DNA of 64,000 bases, from contig OZ035960.1 of NCBI GenBank assembly GCA_964034945.1, positions 114,115,324 to 114,179,323 of the forward strand, read 5' to 3'. Origin of the DNA: Chrysopilus asiliformis. Lineage: Eukaryota; Arthropoda; Insecta; Diptera; Rhagionidae. The notes below the pieces were generated by a model. It worked only from the letters and a program-made list of their open reading frames with translations, did no database searches and had not been told where the DNA came from. Positions 49,478 to 60,900 of this stretch are shown piece by piece (the first letter of the stretch is position 1; each line of letters starts with the position of its first letter). A program made the translations under genes and the position numbers.

Positions 49478-50056
49478 AACATAACAAAAGCTATAATTGC
49501 CAATCTGGCAATCATGGGAGACCCGTATGGTGATATTCGTATCAAAATTCGAACAATTATACCAAAATTCCAATTTGAAGTCAAACTTTCCAATAAGATT
49601 TTTTAAAATTTATTCCAATCGGATTTTGATGTATGGGAGTTTTATGTAGAATCCTATCCTAAATAACTTTTGTTCTTGGACTTTTTTGATAAGATGCACC
49701 GTTTTTGAGATATTCACAAAAAACGATTTCGTTCGTATGGGGGGTACCCCCCCTAATGGTCTATTTTTGCCCATTAACGAACTTAGCCTCGCATTTTACG
49801 AAAAACGGATCCACGCAAAATTTCAAGTCTCTAGCTCAATCCGTGCGCCCGCAATCCGCGCCCCAGACAGACGGACAGACAGACAGACAGACGGACAGAC
49901 AGACGGACGGACAGACGGACGGACATGGAAAATTCAACTTTTTTCATCATTCTAAACACACTGGTGTAATTCATTTTTTTGTGCGATGACGTGATCTTGG
50001 CGTTACAAACGGTAAGGCAAAGTTAATATACCCTTTGGTTTCACCATACGGGTATA
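49478..50056 (-). mobile_element. Family B Helentron-like element, copy B5
   Basis: Full length with a long GTCC/GTCT microsatellite, intact subterminal repeats and hairpin ATTGCC-AATCT-type stem. Inserted in an A-rich target. Confidence 0.85.
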
Positions 50057-50158
50057 AAAATAGTTACGGCGAGATACAGTGACAACGCACAGGCAATATT
50101 TATAATCTCTGACTTAATTGAAATGAAACAAAAACAGATTTTATTCCTATTTGTTATA

Positions 50159-50690
50159 TCATACTAATACATAAAAATGAGTTGATGTATCTGTCTGTTC
50201 CTCTTTCACGCAAAAACGGGTGAACCGATTGACTTGAAATTTGGCATGGGTGTCTGTAGTAGTTCTGGTTACAACATAGGCATACGGAAAAGTAGCGGGA
50301 GTAGTGGGGGGATGGGGTAAAGTGATTTCGAAACTTAGTTTTTGCGCTATGTTACTCTTTCGCGGGGAAACTACTGAACCGATTGACTTGAAATTTGGCA
50401 TGAGTGTCTGTGGTAGTTCTGGTTCCAACATAGGCATACGAAAAAGTAGCGCGAGGGGTGGGGGGAGTAAGGGGAGGGGGTAAAGTGATTTCGAAACTTA
50501 GTTTTTGCGCTATGTTACTTTTTCGCGGGGAAACTACTGAACCGATTGGCCTGAAATTTGGCACAGATGTTCGTCTGGGGTCCAGCCCCAACATAGACCT
50601 ATTAAAAAGTTTTTAAGTTCTTTCCGGTTTTCTTCGTATTCTAAAATTTAGACAAAAACTTAACCCGGCAACGACGGGTATGCAAGCTAG
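50159..50690 (+). mobile_element. Family A Helitron-type element, copy A11 (three modules)
   Basis: TC start after A, standard hairpin and CTAG before T. The first module is duplicated in tandem with the GACTTGAAATTTGGCATG motif repeated, giving three modules in 532 bp. Confidence 0.86.
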
Positions 50691-50706
50691 TTTTCTATAA
50701 AAAATA

Positions 50707-50834
50707 CAGTCGTGATTATATGAACATGAAATTTTAACCTGTTCATATAACAGAGTATTTAGTCTCAAATATTTTCTATGCATTGAATACAGCCGTTCAT
50801 ATAATAAAATGTTCATATAATCGCGAGTCTACTG
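50707..50834. mobile_element. pogo-like MITE V, 128 bp
   Basis: Starts CAGTCGTGATTATATGAAC and ends with an approximate inverse finishing CTACTG, with TA on both sides. The interior repeats GTTCATATAA. Confidence 0.72.
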
Positions 50835-51704
50835 TATATGATCGGACTTAAGTAAAAGAAGGCTAATGGTTTAAACGTAAATGTATTTGAAAAAAACCAA
50901 ACGCATTGTTTGCCTACTTTTCCATAATATAATCTTTCTTGAAAAATCATTATAAATTAAGGAAATGATAAAAAAAAGTACGGCGAAATTTCTTTAGCAT
51001 ACAAACGTCATATATGCTGCTACAACCTATTGTACGTACATAACTCAAACTCATTGCCTATGCAGAGCCCCTTTTTACCGCGATTACAGAATACTGAACG
51101 ATATCTGCCTATAATTTCTGTATGTAGCTTTGTATATCCGTTGATTTTCATATCAGTACACGCTCATATATGTTAACTATTTTCGTTTTACAAAAAAATA
51201 TATACGAATATGTATGATTACGATTGTCATTCGAAGCGAAAGAGAGTCACGTTCATGTTCCTCTAAAAAGCCTGAATTGTAATTTTGTGAGCAAACAAAG
51301 GTTAATTATTTTTTTCCTCCTCTTAGTCGTTGTCGGTTTTCGAAATTTTATGTTGATTTATTTACATTTCAAGTTTGCCTTTTTTATGTTTCCATTTGAA
51401 TATTTGCTAATGCCTGAACACACAAATACATTCATCAAACATAGCCAAAAGGAGCGCGACCGTATATAGATGGGACTAGGCCTGGAGACGTTAACGGGAA
51501 CGGCTAGTGGTAGCATTACAAACGATTTTCTTATATAGTTTCCCTTAGCATTTTCCGGGAACGTGGAGCTTTCAAGTTATGACGTTGTACATTTTTTTTG
51601 TTACCGAGAGAATGTTTTTCGAATGGAAATCGCCTTAAATAAAATTCGCTACTTTGTCATTTTAACAGATAGAAGGAACAAAAACGACTCGACTGTTCGT
51701 CTTA
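50835..51704. other. AT-rich stretch, nothing recognised
   Basis: No supported gene or named repeat. Confidence 0.5.
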
Positions 51705-52066
51705 GCGCTAGATTACACACGGCAATTTTCGGGCTTACTTAAGCCGATTTTTGGGAGAAACGACTGAGGAGGGAAAAGTTGCCACTCGAAATCATGGCTT
51801 ATCGACAATCTGCATACATGCAAAGTGTGTGAACCGGTTTGGGAAAAGTAGTAGGCAGAAATCATTTTCGTTCTGACCGTCAGCAGGTAAACATCTTGGG
51901 AAGTATATGAGCAGCAGCAATTTCAATGGTTTGAGTCCACACACACCCATGTAAACTTGTGTAGCATATGCAAACAGGATTGGCTTATTTAAGCCACAAG
52001 TGTAAGCACATTGGCTTATTAAGCCCAAAAGTTGCCGGCTTACTTAAGCCAAATGTAATCTGGGCC
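51705..52066. mobile_element. MITE T, 362 bp, TTA-flanked
   Basis: Approximate inverted ends GCGCTAGATTACA and TGTAATCTGGGCC, internal GGCTTA(CT)TAAGCC repeats, TTA at 51702-51704 and 52067-52069. Confidence 0.68.
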
Positions 52067-52618
52067 TTAAGCTTCTAATAAAACACGTTTCGAACGATGT
52101 AACGTATAGAAATAATGAAAAACTTTTTAAGATACACATACACACATTTCCTTAACGGCTTCAACAACAAAGCATTTGATTTTAAGAAAATCTATTGAAA
52201 CAATGAAAACTATGTGTGCTGCGAAAATTTTTATGTCTTCAAGTACACTTACGGCACTTAGATGCGATGAATTCAAACCGAACCAGGAAATACATGCAGT
52301 GACAGCAGCAGATAACGCAATAACAAAGAGCTAAAATTGTTAGCTAAATGTACACCAAGGCCATATAAAATATACCTGCCTTCCCCTCTGATGAACTAAC
52401 CTTTTTGTTACTTGGTAAATTATTATGTGCTTTTAGTGTTTCGAATTGCATACATTTTGACCATTTTGTTCTTGTTGTCTGGTAATCGAAAAGTGTAGTT
52501 AATAGTTTTTGTTCTAGTTTCTACAGTTTCGTATTCACAACAGAAAGTCTTAAAGAACAAACACTAGCATTTTCTAAAATTCAGAAAAAAAAATTATGAA
52601 AAAATTGTTATATAAGAA
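52067..52618. other. AT-rich stretch, nothing recognised
   Basis: No supported gene or named repeat. Confidence 0.5.
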
Positions 52619-52873
52619 ATCAGCTTGTTGCCGAATTAAAGTTTTTTGCATAAGTTGTTATGGACCAAAAAACAAAGAAATAACTCAAAAACTTTTGGGA
52701 AAAAAACGTTATGCCTTCAGGATACCCCGTTCCGAATTTGAAAATTCCAACACCAAATTCGTGTTCAGGGGCCCCAAAACCCCCCTAAAGCCAATTTTTG
52801 CGAGAAAAAACGGGAAAACGATAGTTGCAGTATCCTTACAGGACTTTCTGTTTCGAATTATGAAATTCCAACA
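52619..52873 (-). mobile_element. Rolling-circle family N fragment, copy N1
   Basis: Begins with a damaged version of the Helitron A 3' terminus, then a different body (TTAAAGTTTTTTGCATAAG, GTTATGCCTTCAGGA, CGTTCCGAATTTGAAAATTC). It ends where M1 begins. Confidence 0.55.
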
Positions 52874-53509
52874 CTCGAATCGAAAATGAAATGCACGGAA
52901 ATGTTTCAATCGGTATCAGCTAACTCGAATTCGATCAAATATTTGTCATTCATTTTCGGAAATTCGCTCGAACACTTTTCAGTCGCCGGAAATGAAACTC
53001 GAAAGGAAAATTTAAGTAATTTCAATGTTTTTTTTATGTAAGAATTTTATTTCTTACAAAACATATTTAAATTGCTTGGAAAATCTATTAAAAATAAGGA
53101 AAAGTTGCCTCTAACATATAATATTTAGTTAATTACGATTTTAAACGAAATGAATTGAATTTTCTTACTATTCTTGGATAGAAAACGCTGTCGTCACTTC
53201 CGTCACTTTTATCTGGCACTTATTTCACATTCACCACTTTTATCCGGTTCTTATTTAAATTTTTTTTAATTGCCGGCATTTATTTCACAATCGCAAAAAA
53301 CTAACAGTAAATTATTTACAACTATTCAATAATGACACTAAATATAATCACGAATTTATCAAGCTACCAGCAAGTTTCTCGTTTTCGATTAATTTATGGC
53401 AGTACATTTTACTCGAAACGAAAGTGTTACATGATGCCAATGCAATTCGTTTTCGAGTACGGCGTTCGAGTCGATTTGATTTTCGATTCGAGATACATGA
53501 TAAAGCCCC
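52874..53509 (+). mobile_element. Inverted-repeat element M, copy M1 (left end incomplete)
   Basis: ~95% alike by eye to M2 at 58562-59217. Inner termini CTCGAATCGAAAAT and its inverse; the outer right end finishes GATAAAGCCCC. The GGGGC left outer end seen in M2 is missing. Flanked by N-family sequence on both sides. Confidence 0.72.
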
Positions 53510-53677
53510 GCTTGTATACCCGTCGTTGCTGAATTAAAGTTTTTAGCATAAATTTTTTTGCACCAAAAAACAAAGAAATAACTTAAAAACTTTTGGGAAA
53601 AAAATCGTTATGCCTTCAGGATAGCCCGTTCCGAATTTGAAAATTCCAACACCAAATTCGTGTTCAGCGGCCCCAAA

Positions 53678-53702
53678 CCCCCCCCCCCCCCCCCCCCCCC
53701 CC
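53678..53702 (+). repeat. Uninterrupted run of 25 cytosines
   Basis: Lies within rolling-circle fragment N2, six bases before hAT MITE U. The related N1 copy has only six C at the equivalent place (52781-52786). Confidence 0.9.
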
Positions 53703-53707
53703 TAAAC

Positions 53708-53967
53708 CAGTGGCGGCTCGTGTATATTTGAAATGATGAGGCAACAAATCGAAGGCTAGCCTCTATGAAGAGAATTTGTAGTTTATGTTTTAGAGAATTC
53801 GACATTAGAGAATAGGATTTTCTTTTAAATTATTATTTTCTGAACATACGGATTTTTATACAGTCCATTATGATATAAAAAATTAAAGGCATACGTTAGA
53901 AAAACATTTTTATAACATGTTATGAGGAAGCAATGCCTCCGTTGCCTCCCATATAAAGTCGCCACTG
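53708..53967. mobile_element. hAT-like MITE U inserted in rolling-circle fragment N2
   Basis: Termini CAGTGGCGGC and GTCGCCACTG, flanked by 8-bp imperfect direct repeats (CCCTAAAC and TCCTAAAG). The surrounding N sequence CCCCTAAA..GCCAATTTTT is continuous once the element is removed (compare 52780-52800). Confidence 0.8.
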
Positions 53968-54150
53968 TCCTAAAGCCAATTTTTTCGAGAAAAAACGGGA
54001 AAAGGATATTTGCATTATGCTTGCAGGTCCTTCCGTTTCGAATTGTGAAATTCCAACACCAGATTTATGATCAACGACCCCGAAAACCACCGAGTGACAT
54101 TTCTCAGGATCCTATCAAGCAATCTTCATGGCAAAAATCAGTGTTTTAAA

Positions 54151-56117
54151 CACTAACTCCTTACCCACCCCTCGTTTACCCCCTTATGAGTAGAATTTTG
54201 AAAAATCGTTTCTCATCGAGCACCTATGAGGTAAGAGTAATCTGTGTGCAAAATTTCATGGCTATCGGTTTGGTGGTTCGAGAGATATCGTGAAATTTAT
54301 TCTGAAATTCAAAAATGTTATGTTGCCATCATGTATCTGTAATTATCTCTGTTTCTATTCTAGGTTCTGCACAATACAACCTAGATTTTCTTAAAATACT
54401 CGATAGTATGAACAACTTATCTTATTTGAAAACGCGTGTTTGCAGTTACATCCAGTATTTGGCATTTTCTTTGATATATCAAGCATACTAAAGTAGTCTA
54501 TCATGGTTTTAAAATCTATCCATTTTACCAGCAACTCGTTAGAGTGAACACATTCCATTCAGCTTCTGTTTTATTATATTGGTTCTATCAAGCAAGTATT
54601 CAATGGTGAGAGTCAAAGGATTCATTTCGGTCTCTTCAAAACGGAAATTAAAAATGTTAACTAGACCTAAAATTATGTAAAAATTACAAGAAAACCTTTC
54701 AAACAAATACTAAGCAATGTCAAAGTCACATGATTTAAATGTCGAAATAACATGAGAAAAAATGTTAACTGAAAATTGTAGGAAAGATGGATTTTTTTTA
54801 AGCAGCATATTTCACAAAGAATCTTTGTTTATTTAAGAAATCGTTTGAGTGCATTTTGCTTATATGTTCCGTCTCGAGTAAATCCAATAAAAGTTACCCT
54901 CATTATGATTTTTCAACCCTATAATGTATCTAGAGTAGAACAATATTGATCGAAATCTACTTCGAAATTTACTTATTTATAACTTTTTTTTACATACATA
55001 TATTCATAGTAAGAAATATTAAATAACTTCAAATCGACAATAAAAAAAATTGAAATGCACAAAAAATATCCATTCCAAATAATATCCTTCAGGATCATAT
55101 TACAATGCCCGAATACATTTTACCAAAGAAAAAAACACTTCTTTTTTCTTCGATTTCATTCGTTATAAATACATTTTCTGCTGTTGGAAAAGTTTGATCA
55201 AAAATTCTGTTGGTTTTCTTTGACATTGACTTTCTTATTGTTGTTGGTGTTATGTTTCGCTCCTAGAAACATAAAATAAAGTAATTTGTACCTCTTCAGC
55301 TTTCGTTATACATTTTTTCCACTTAACATTCATACAAAATGCGCATCTTCGGAGCCAAAATATCGAATAAAAATGAATAGGGTCTAATAGAACTAAGATA
55401 TAAGATAAAACAGGATAGCATGGAAATTTCCTTTTCATTGAGATACAAAGTGAAAAGAGGTATATGTTAGGTAGGTAGATATATTTATAGTATATCTCGT
55501 TACACGAATACTATATAACACTATACACTATATAAAGATATCCTTTTGGGCATGGAGTTTCATGTCATAAAACGCAACATAACTTATATATGTATGTATC
55601 TAACAGATCTATAGTCCATTACCTTCTTTTTTTGGTTTGACTTTCCCAATATTATTCACTTCATATCATATACGTATTTATATTCGTATGTAATTCACAT
55701 ATAAGTATATAAACGACACTCAGAGGTCCAATATTGATTACATTGATGTATTGTTATGCCCCGTAAAAATTTTATTGAACTTTGCAACATCTCCCTCGAG
55801 CTATAAAAGAGTGTCCTTAAATATTTCTTCTATTTTTTCCCTTTTTTGTTTTTTTTTTTTTTTTATTTTTTTATTTCATTTTATGGCTACCATTATTGCT
55901 TTTTCGTAGAAAGTATATACGTCTGTCTGTGGGTAGACTTTTTGATTAAAAGCAGTTAAACTGAGTCGTTTTATTGCCATCAGCTTTTCCATTTTGAATT
56001 CTCTAACATTTTCTTTTAAAAAACACCCTAGAAATTCCAATATTTTTTGTATTCTAGAAACGTTTAAAAATTTTTTTTTTTTTTAAATTTAAAAATTTAA
56101 AATCTCATAAAAATAAA
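54151..56117. other. AT-rich stretch, mostly unrecognised
   Basis: The first ~160 bases (GTGTGCAAAATTTCATGGCT, CGGTTTGGTGGTTCGAGAGA) read like the core of a further microsatellite-type element. Long T runs near 55850-55880. No gene supported. Confidence 0.45.
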
Positions 56118-56144
56118 TCATTCTAATATATAAAAATGAGTTGG

Positions 56145-56185
<41 letters not shown>

Positions 56186-56441
56186 GTTCCTCTTTCACGC
56201 AAAAACGGCTGAACCGATTGACTTGAAATTTGGCATGAGTGTCTGTGGTAGTTCTGGTTCCAACATAGGAATACGGAAAAGTAGCGCGAGGGGTGGGGAG
56301 AGTAAGGGGAGGGGGTAAAGTGATCTCGAAACTTATCTCTTCCTCTATATTACCCTTTCGCGGGGAAACTACCGAGCCGATTGGCCAGAAGTTTAAAAAT
56401 TTGAAAAAACTTAACGCGGCAACGACGAATATGCTAGCTAG
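56118..56441 (+). mobile_element. Family A Helitron-type element, copy A12
   Basis: TCATTCTAATATATAAAA start after A. The 3' hairpin is degraded and the element ends GCTAGCTAG before T. The CTGT microsatellite is long (about eight units). Confidence 0.8.
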
Positions 56442-56454
56442 TAGTGAATAAAAA

Positions 56455-56640
56455 AAATTAACCTTACTGATTTCTTAACGTCAGAATCGGGTGCAGCGAC
56501 CCCAAAACCCTCAGACCAGAATTTTTTTTTTCGGAAAATTTGCGTAAAAGGAAAATCACTTTATCCTTACAAGCAGTAGCGAAGCGATAAGGCAGACAGC
56601 ATAGATAGAGCCTAGTCAAAGAAAGCCATAAAGGATCAAA
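56455..56640. mobile_element. Family N remnant, copy N3
   Basis: Short matches to the N body: GCGACCCCAAAACCCTCAGA and a GAAAATTTGCGTAAAAGG/TATCCTTACA segment. Ends not visible. Confidence 0.4.
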
Positions 56641-56754
56641 AACGATTGAAATTGTGGTAATAGTAATATTTATTGTTACTACGTGAAAAATTTGTACTTT
56701 TTGGGATGTGAATAACATTTTTTAACCATGTCCTGTCTGTACTATCTATTACTG

Positions 56755-56915
56755 TGAAGCTTCGCCAATGATTGGAGAATCATGGAGAAAGTAGTGAAAA
56801 TACTATCATCGGAGTTACGTATTTCAAGTCAATCGGATGAATGGAAGTGAATCAACATTAGATTACAAGATTTGACCCTGACAGACGAACATACAGATAC
56901 GAAAGCAAGCTAAAA
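56755..56915 (-). mobile_element. Microsatellite-bearing interspersed element remnant
   Basis: GAAGCTTCGCCAATGATTGG, ATTTCAAGTCAATCGGATGA and GACAGACGAACATACAGATA appear in the order expected of the family A/B core, heavily decayed. Confidence 0.35.
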
Positions 56916-56969
56916 AAAACTTTCAAAACGGATTTAATTTTAAATTATAACATATTACGATTGTCTCCT

Positions 56970-57203
56970 GGGCAGCAATCATGTATTCCGACGCGTCTCT
57001 GTCTTTCGACTTCGACGCAGCTTTTAACTCTTGACTTCGCCATATCAGCAGCTTCAAATTTCCTGGAGTGACCGTCAGAATCACGGTTCGATTCATAGTG
57101 CCGATTCTGCGAAATTTCAAGCTGCAGATATGGCGAAGTCAAGAATTAAAAGCTGCGTCGAAGTCGAAAGACAGAGACGCGTCGGAATACATGATTGGTC
57201 CCC
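56970..57203. mobile_element. Fold-back MITE H, copy H3
   Basis: Same family, very similar to H2, about 700 bp upstream of the first located exon of the MPV17-like gene. Confidence 0.78.
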
Positions 57204-57913
57204 TGGAAATGAGAGTTTTTCTTAGGTTTTTCCTTCAATCGGTTTAACAAAAATAATCTTCTATACGTCTTTTGAATTTACGGCGCCACAATTCCCAAAT
57301 GACAAAAATAATTGGTATCTAATCGTTAATTATTTCGCTCGTTCCACTGGTTCACATCTATCAGGATTATATTTAGAGGAGCCAATCGATAAACTGAATC
57401 GCCTTTTAAGCAATTTTATATTAAATGGAATGCCACACTTTTATTTAAGGACTAAATTACCAACCTCATAGCATGGAAAATTTTGGGCAACCGGGTAAGA
57501 GCAAAAACCATTCACTCTGTGTATCTTCAATAAGAATGCTAAATTTCAGACTCGTTACCACGCAGCAATTAAGCAACTTCAAATCATCTATTTTTAGAAA
57601 TCAGATAATTCGTTTTTGATATCAAATGACCTACATAGGTGGCTTACATAAGTCCCTTTCTATTTGTTTTATATCTGTGTATTTTACTCATCCCTTACAA
57701 TTGGGGTTATAAAATTAGTTGCTTCAAAATTTTTTCATTGCCCATAGAAGAAAATTAAACCAGTCATCATTCACCCTTAGCTGCGTTGGTGAAAACGAAC
57801 GCGATTATTTACCCTTGACTGCCAATTATTAAAAATATAGCGTTTTCAGCACATTTATTTGCCATATAGTTATTTACTGTTATTTTATTTTGTGTTTTTT
57901 CTCTTTTTTTCAG
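57204..57913. other. Sequence upstream of the first located MPV17-like exon
   Basis: Probably 5' intron, since 57901-57913 is a splice acceptor tract. No promoter or untranslated exon could be identified. Confidence 0.45.
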
Positions 57914-57937
57914 GACAAACATTTATAAAAATTCCAA
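57914..57937 (+). other. 5'UTR part of the first coding exon of the MPV17-like gene
   Basis: A pyrimidine-rich tract followed by CAG at 57911-57913 is a good splice acceptor. The 24 bases that follow contain an in-frame TAA and lead into the ATG. This implies at least one untranslated exon further upstream, which I could not place. Confidence 0.55.
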
Positions 57938-60900
57938 ATGTTGGTACAACAATTTGTCAAATTATCCCATGAATATAAAATCATTAGGGGAATGCTCTCC
58001 TATGCCATCCTCTGGCCAGTGGGTAGTCTTATAGAACAGACTCTTATTGAACGCAGGAGATGGGATTCATATGACTGGAAAAAAGTTGCCAAGTAAGTAA
58101 ATATCAGTTTCTTCTTCTTGTTTTAAGTACAGATCAGCCTCCAAAAACACGATTCTTGTACAAAAGAGTTCACTACAACGCAGTTCAAGAATTCCGGAAA
58201 CGCAAAACATGTAACAGAAGTCCGTTGTAAGAACTGTACAAAATTTCATTTAAAAAACATACAAAAAAATTGGTAAAAACTTTCTGTAAAAACTTTCTGT
58301 AAAAACTTTCTGTAAAAACTTTCTGTAAAAACTTTCTGTAAAAACCGTCACGCACCTAGGGGACAAGAGAAGAAAATCTGTAAAAATCCAGTATACAAGA
58401 TCACTCCGAAAATACGAAATTATGCGTGACATATTTTAAAAGTCTTTTATGTTCGCTTATTAACTCAGGCACTACTGAACCTTAAGAAGAAAAGATGAAT
58501 TTTTGATAATCATGAAGCGTTTATCAGATTTTTGAAAAGCTCATAATCAGGAATTTTCAAAGGGGCCTTATCAGGGAACTCGAATCGAAAATGAAATGCA
58601 CGGAATTGTTTGAAGCGGTATCAGCTAACTCGAATTCGATCAAATATTTGTCATTCATTTTCGGAAATTTGCTCGAACACTTTTCAGTCGCCGGAAATGA
58701 AACTCGAAAGGAAAGTAATTTCAATGTTTTTTTTTGAAAGAATTTTTTTTCTTGCAAAACATATTTAAATTGCTTGGAAAATCTATAAAAAATAAGGAAA
58801 ATTTGCCTTTAACATATAATATTTAGTTATTTACGATTTTAAACGAAATGAATTGAATTTTCTTACTATTCTTGGATAGAAAACGCTGTCGTCACTTCCG
58901 TCACTTTTATCTGGCACTTATTTCACATTCACCACTTTTATCCGGTTCTTATTTCAATTTTTTTAAATGGCCGGCATTTATTTCACAAAAAAGGAAACGC
59001 AAAAAACTAACAGCAAATTATTTACAACTATTCAATAATGACACTAAATATAATCACGAAATTTCCAAGTTACCAGCAAGTTTCTCGTTTTCGATTAATT
59101 TATGGCAGTACATTTTACTCGAAACGAAAGTGTTACATGTGATGCCAATGCAATTCGTTTTCGAGTACGGCGTTCGAGTCGATTTGATTTTCGATTCGAG
59201 ATACATGATAAAGCCCCAGATTTTTGTCCGTCTATTTGTCTGTCTTTCTGTTTGTCAATTAATCCGTTAACATGATTTGAAATTTGCACAGATGTGATAC
59301 CCGTAAAATTGTTATACCATTTTGTTAGAGATCAATGTTCCATTTTAATATTACCTCTTAATTACAGATTCAGTCTCTTCGGTGGATTCTTCATAGGACC
59401 AACACTATATATTTGGATGCGATTAGCCGCAATTATGTGGCCTAGAACTGATGTTAAGTCATCATTATGTAAAGCTATCACAGAACAAGTTTCATACGAT
59501 CCAATGGCTATAACGGCCTTTTTGTATGGCATGACTAGACTTGAGGGGAAATCACAACGTGAAGCTGTCCACGAGGTATTTTAGTTTGTTTTTCATATGG
59601 GCGGTAAAAAATTTAAGGAATAAATTCTTGTTTATCAAAATCGTTTACACGAGAATATCTATTATCAACTCGCATGTTGTTATTTCCACCAAACATTTAT
59701 CAAGTTTTTACATTGATACTAAATGACGAAAAAAACATGCGAGTTGATACAAATTTGGTGTAAAAGATCTTGATAAACAAAAATTTATTCATATTATAAA
59801 TCCTTAATTTTTTACCGTGTAGCACACATTTTTGTTGTAAACAGAAAATTGTACAACTATACAAGTTGTTACTTTTATTTTATTTATCCTCCAGAATAAC
59901 TAGTGAGTACAAATTCCTAAAAGCGGGAGAGTAGGGAGAGGCTTTTGGTCTTGTTTCCAGTTTTGGCACCCATCCATTCACACTTTTCAAACCTTTTTTA
60001 ACGAAAACACATGACAAATTTCAATGATTTTTTTTATTTGTTCAATTATTGATTCAATTATTTATTTATTTATTTACTTGATTTTAGTCAGCGATATTTG
60101 CTGTTAAAAATTCACGACATTTTCTCTTTATAAATTCAACACCGTAAAAGCTAGCAGCTTCATACAAATTCTTGACGTTTTCAGCAGTAAAATGCAATTT
60201 TCGAGTGTAAATGTAATCCACAATTATAGTAATGGATTCGAGGGAAAACTCATTCTCTATCTGAATAACATCAGGAAAATTTAATTCTAAAAAATTTTGA
60301 AAATTCTCTTGAATTTATATAAAACTGAAGAACGTTGTTTAATTTTTTTTACCATTCAATTTTTGCTCAAAATATTCCGAGTTTGATGCCAAAATAATCT
60401 TATGAGCTGGTATCAACGTGTCTTCCACTTTTAGTTGAACATCGAATAGCTATTAAAAATATTTGCAGGGAAAAAATAATATTTAAAAAAAGGTATATAA
60501 AATATATTTAAAAAATATACCTTATCGCGATTTGCGTTCAATCCTTTTAACATATTAATTGCATGGTTTTCGTCAAAGTATTCAACCTCGATTCCGTCCA
60601 TAATTCCTTGTCGGCAAAATTTGTAAATTTTTTAGTCCCTTGCGAAAAAAAAGAATAATTATCAAACTCGGCTGAAATTTCAGCAGACAAAAAAATTGAT
60701 GTAACCCCATCCCTCCCCCTCCTCCCCCCTCACCACCCATTCCCAATCAATCTGAACCAAAAAAAAATTTGTGGCTTAAGGTGCCGCTCCACATGAGAGT
60801 AAAAACCGACGAGAACTTCTCAAGATTTCTCGATAGCAGCTACTCGCAAATCGACACGTCTCTGAGAGTCGCTTGCAGATACTAGCAAAAACTCGCGAGC

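Larger units (their letters stand above)
53510..54150 (-). mobile_element. Rolling-circle family N fragment, copy N2, split by hAT MITE U
   Basis: GCTTGTATACCCGTCGTTGC, a variant of the Helitron A 3' terminus without CTAG, then the N body. The body continues past the U insertion to GATTTATGATCAACGACCCC. Confidence 0.6.
58093..59367 (+). other. Intron 1 of the MPV17-like gene
   Basis: GTAAGT donor, TTACAG acceptor, 1275 nt. It holds a 13-bp minisatellite (58273-58346) and a full copy of the M-family inverted-repeat element (58562-59217). No exon was recognised inside it. Confidence 0.85.

Noticed and set aside
7555..50000. GACA/GTCT and GTCC short repeats as possible CRISPR-like arrays
   Set aside because: Units are 4-8 bp without spacers and belong to the internal microsatellites of rolling-circle elements.
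3283..56441. Repeated protein-like frames rich in EPIGLKFG, SARGGG or FRPIGSVVSPRKSN
   Set aside because: All fall inside family A Helitron copies and read on either strand from the same DNA. They vary in start and stop between copies. They are by-products of the G-rich modules, not a protein family.
59222..59262. GTCTGTCTTTCTG tract after element M2 as another Helitron
   Set aside because: Only a short microsatellite-like tract with the weak core TGATTTGAAATTTGCAC; no ends found.
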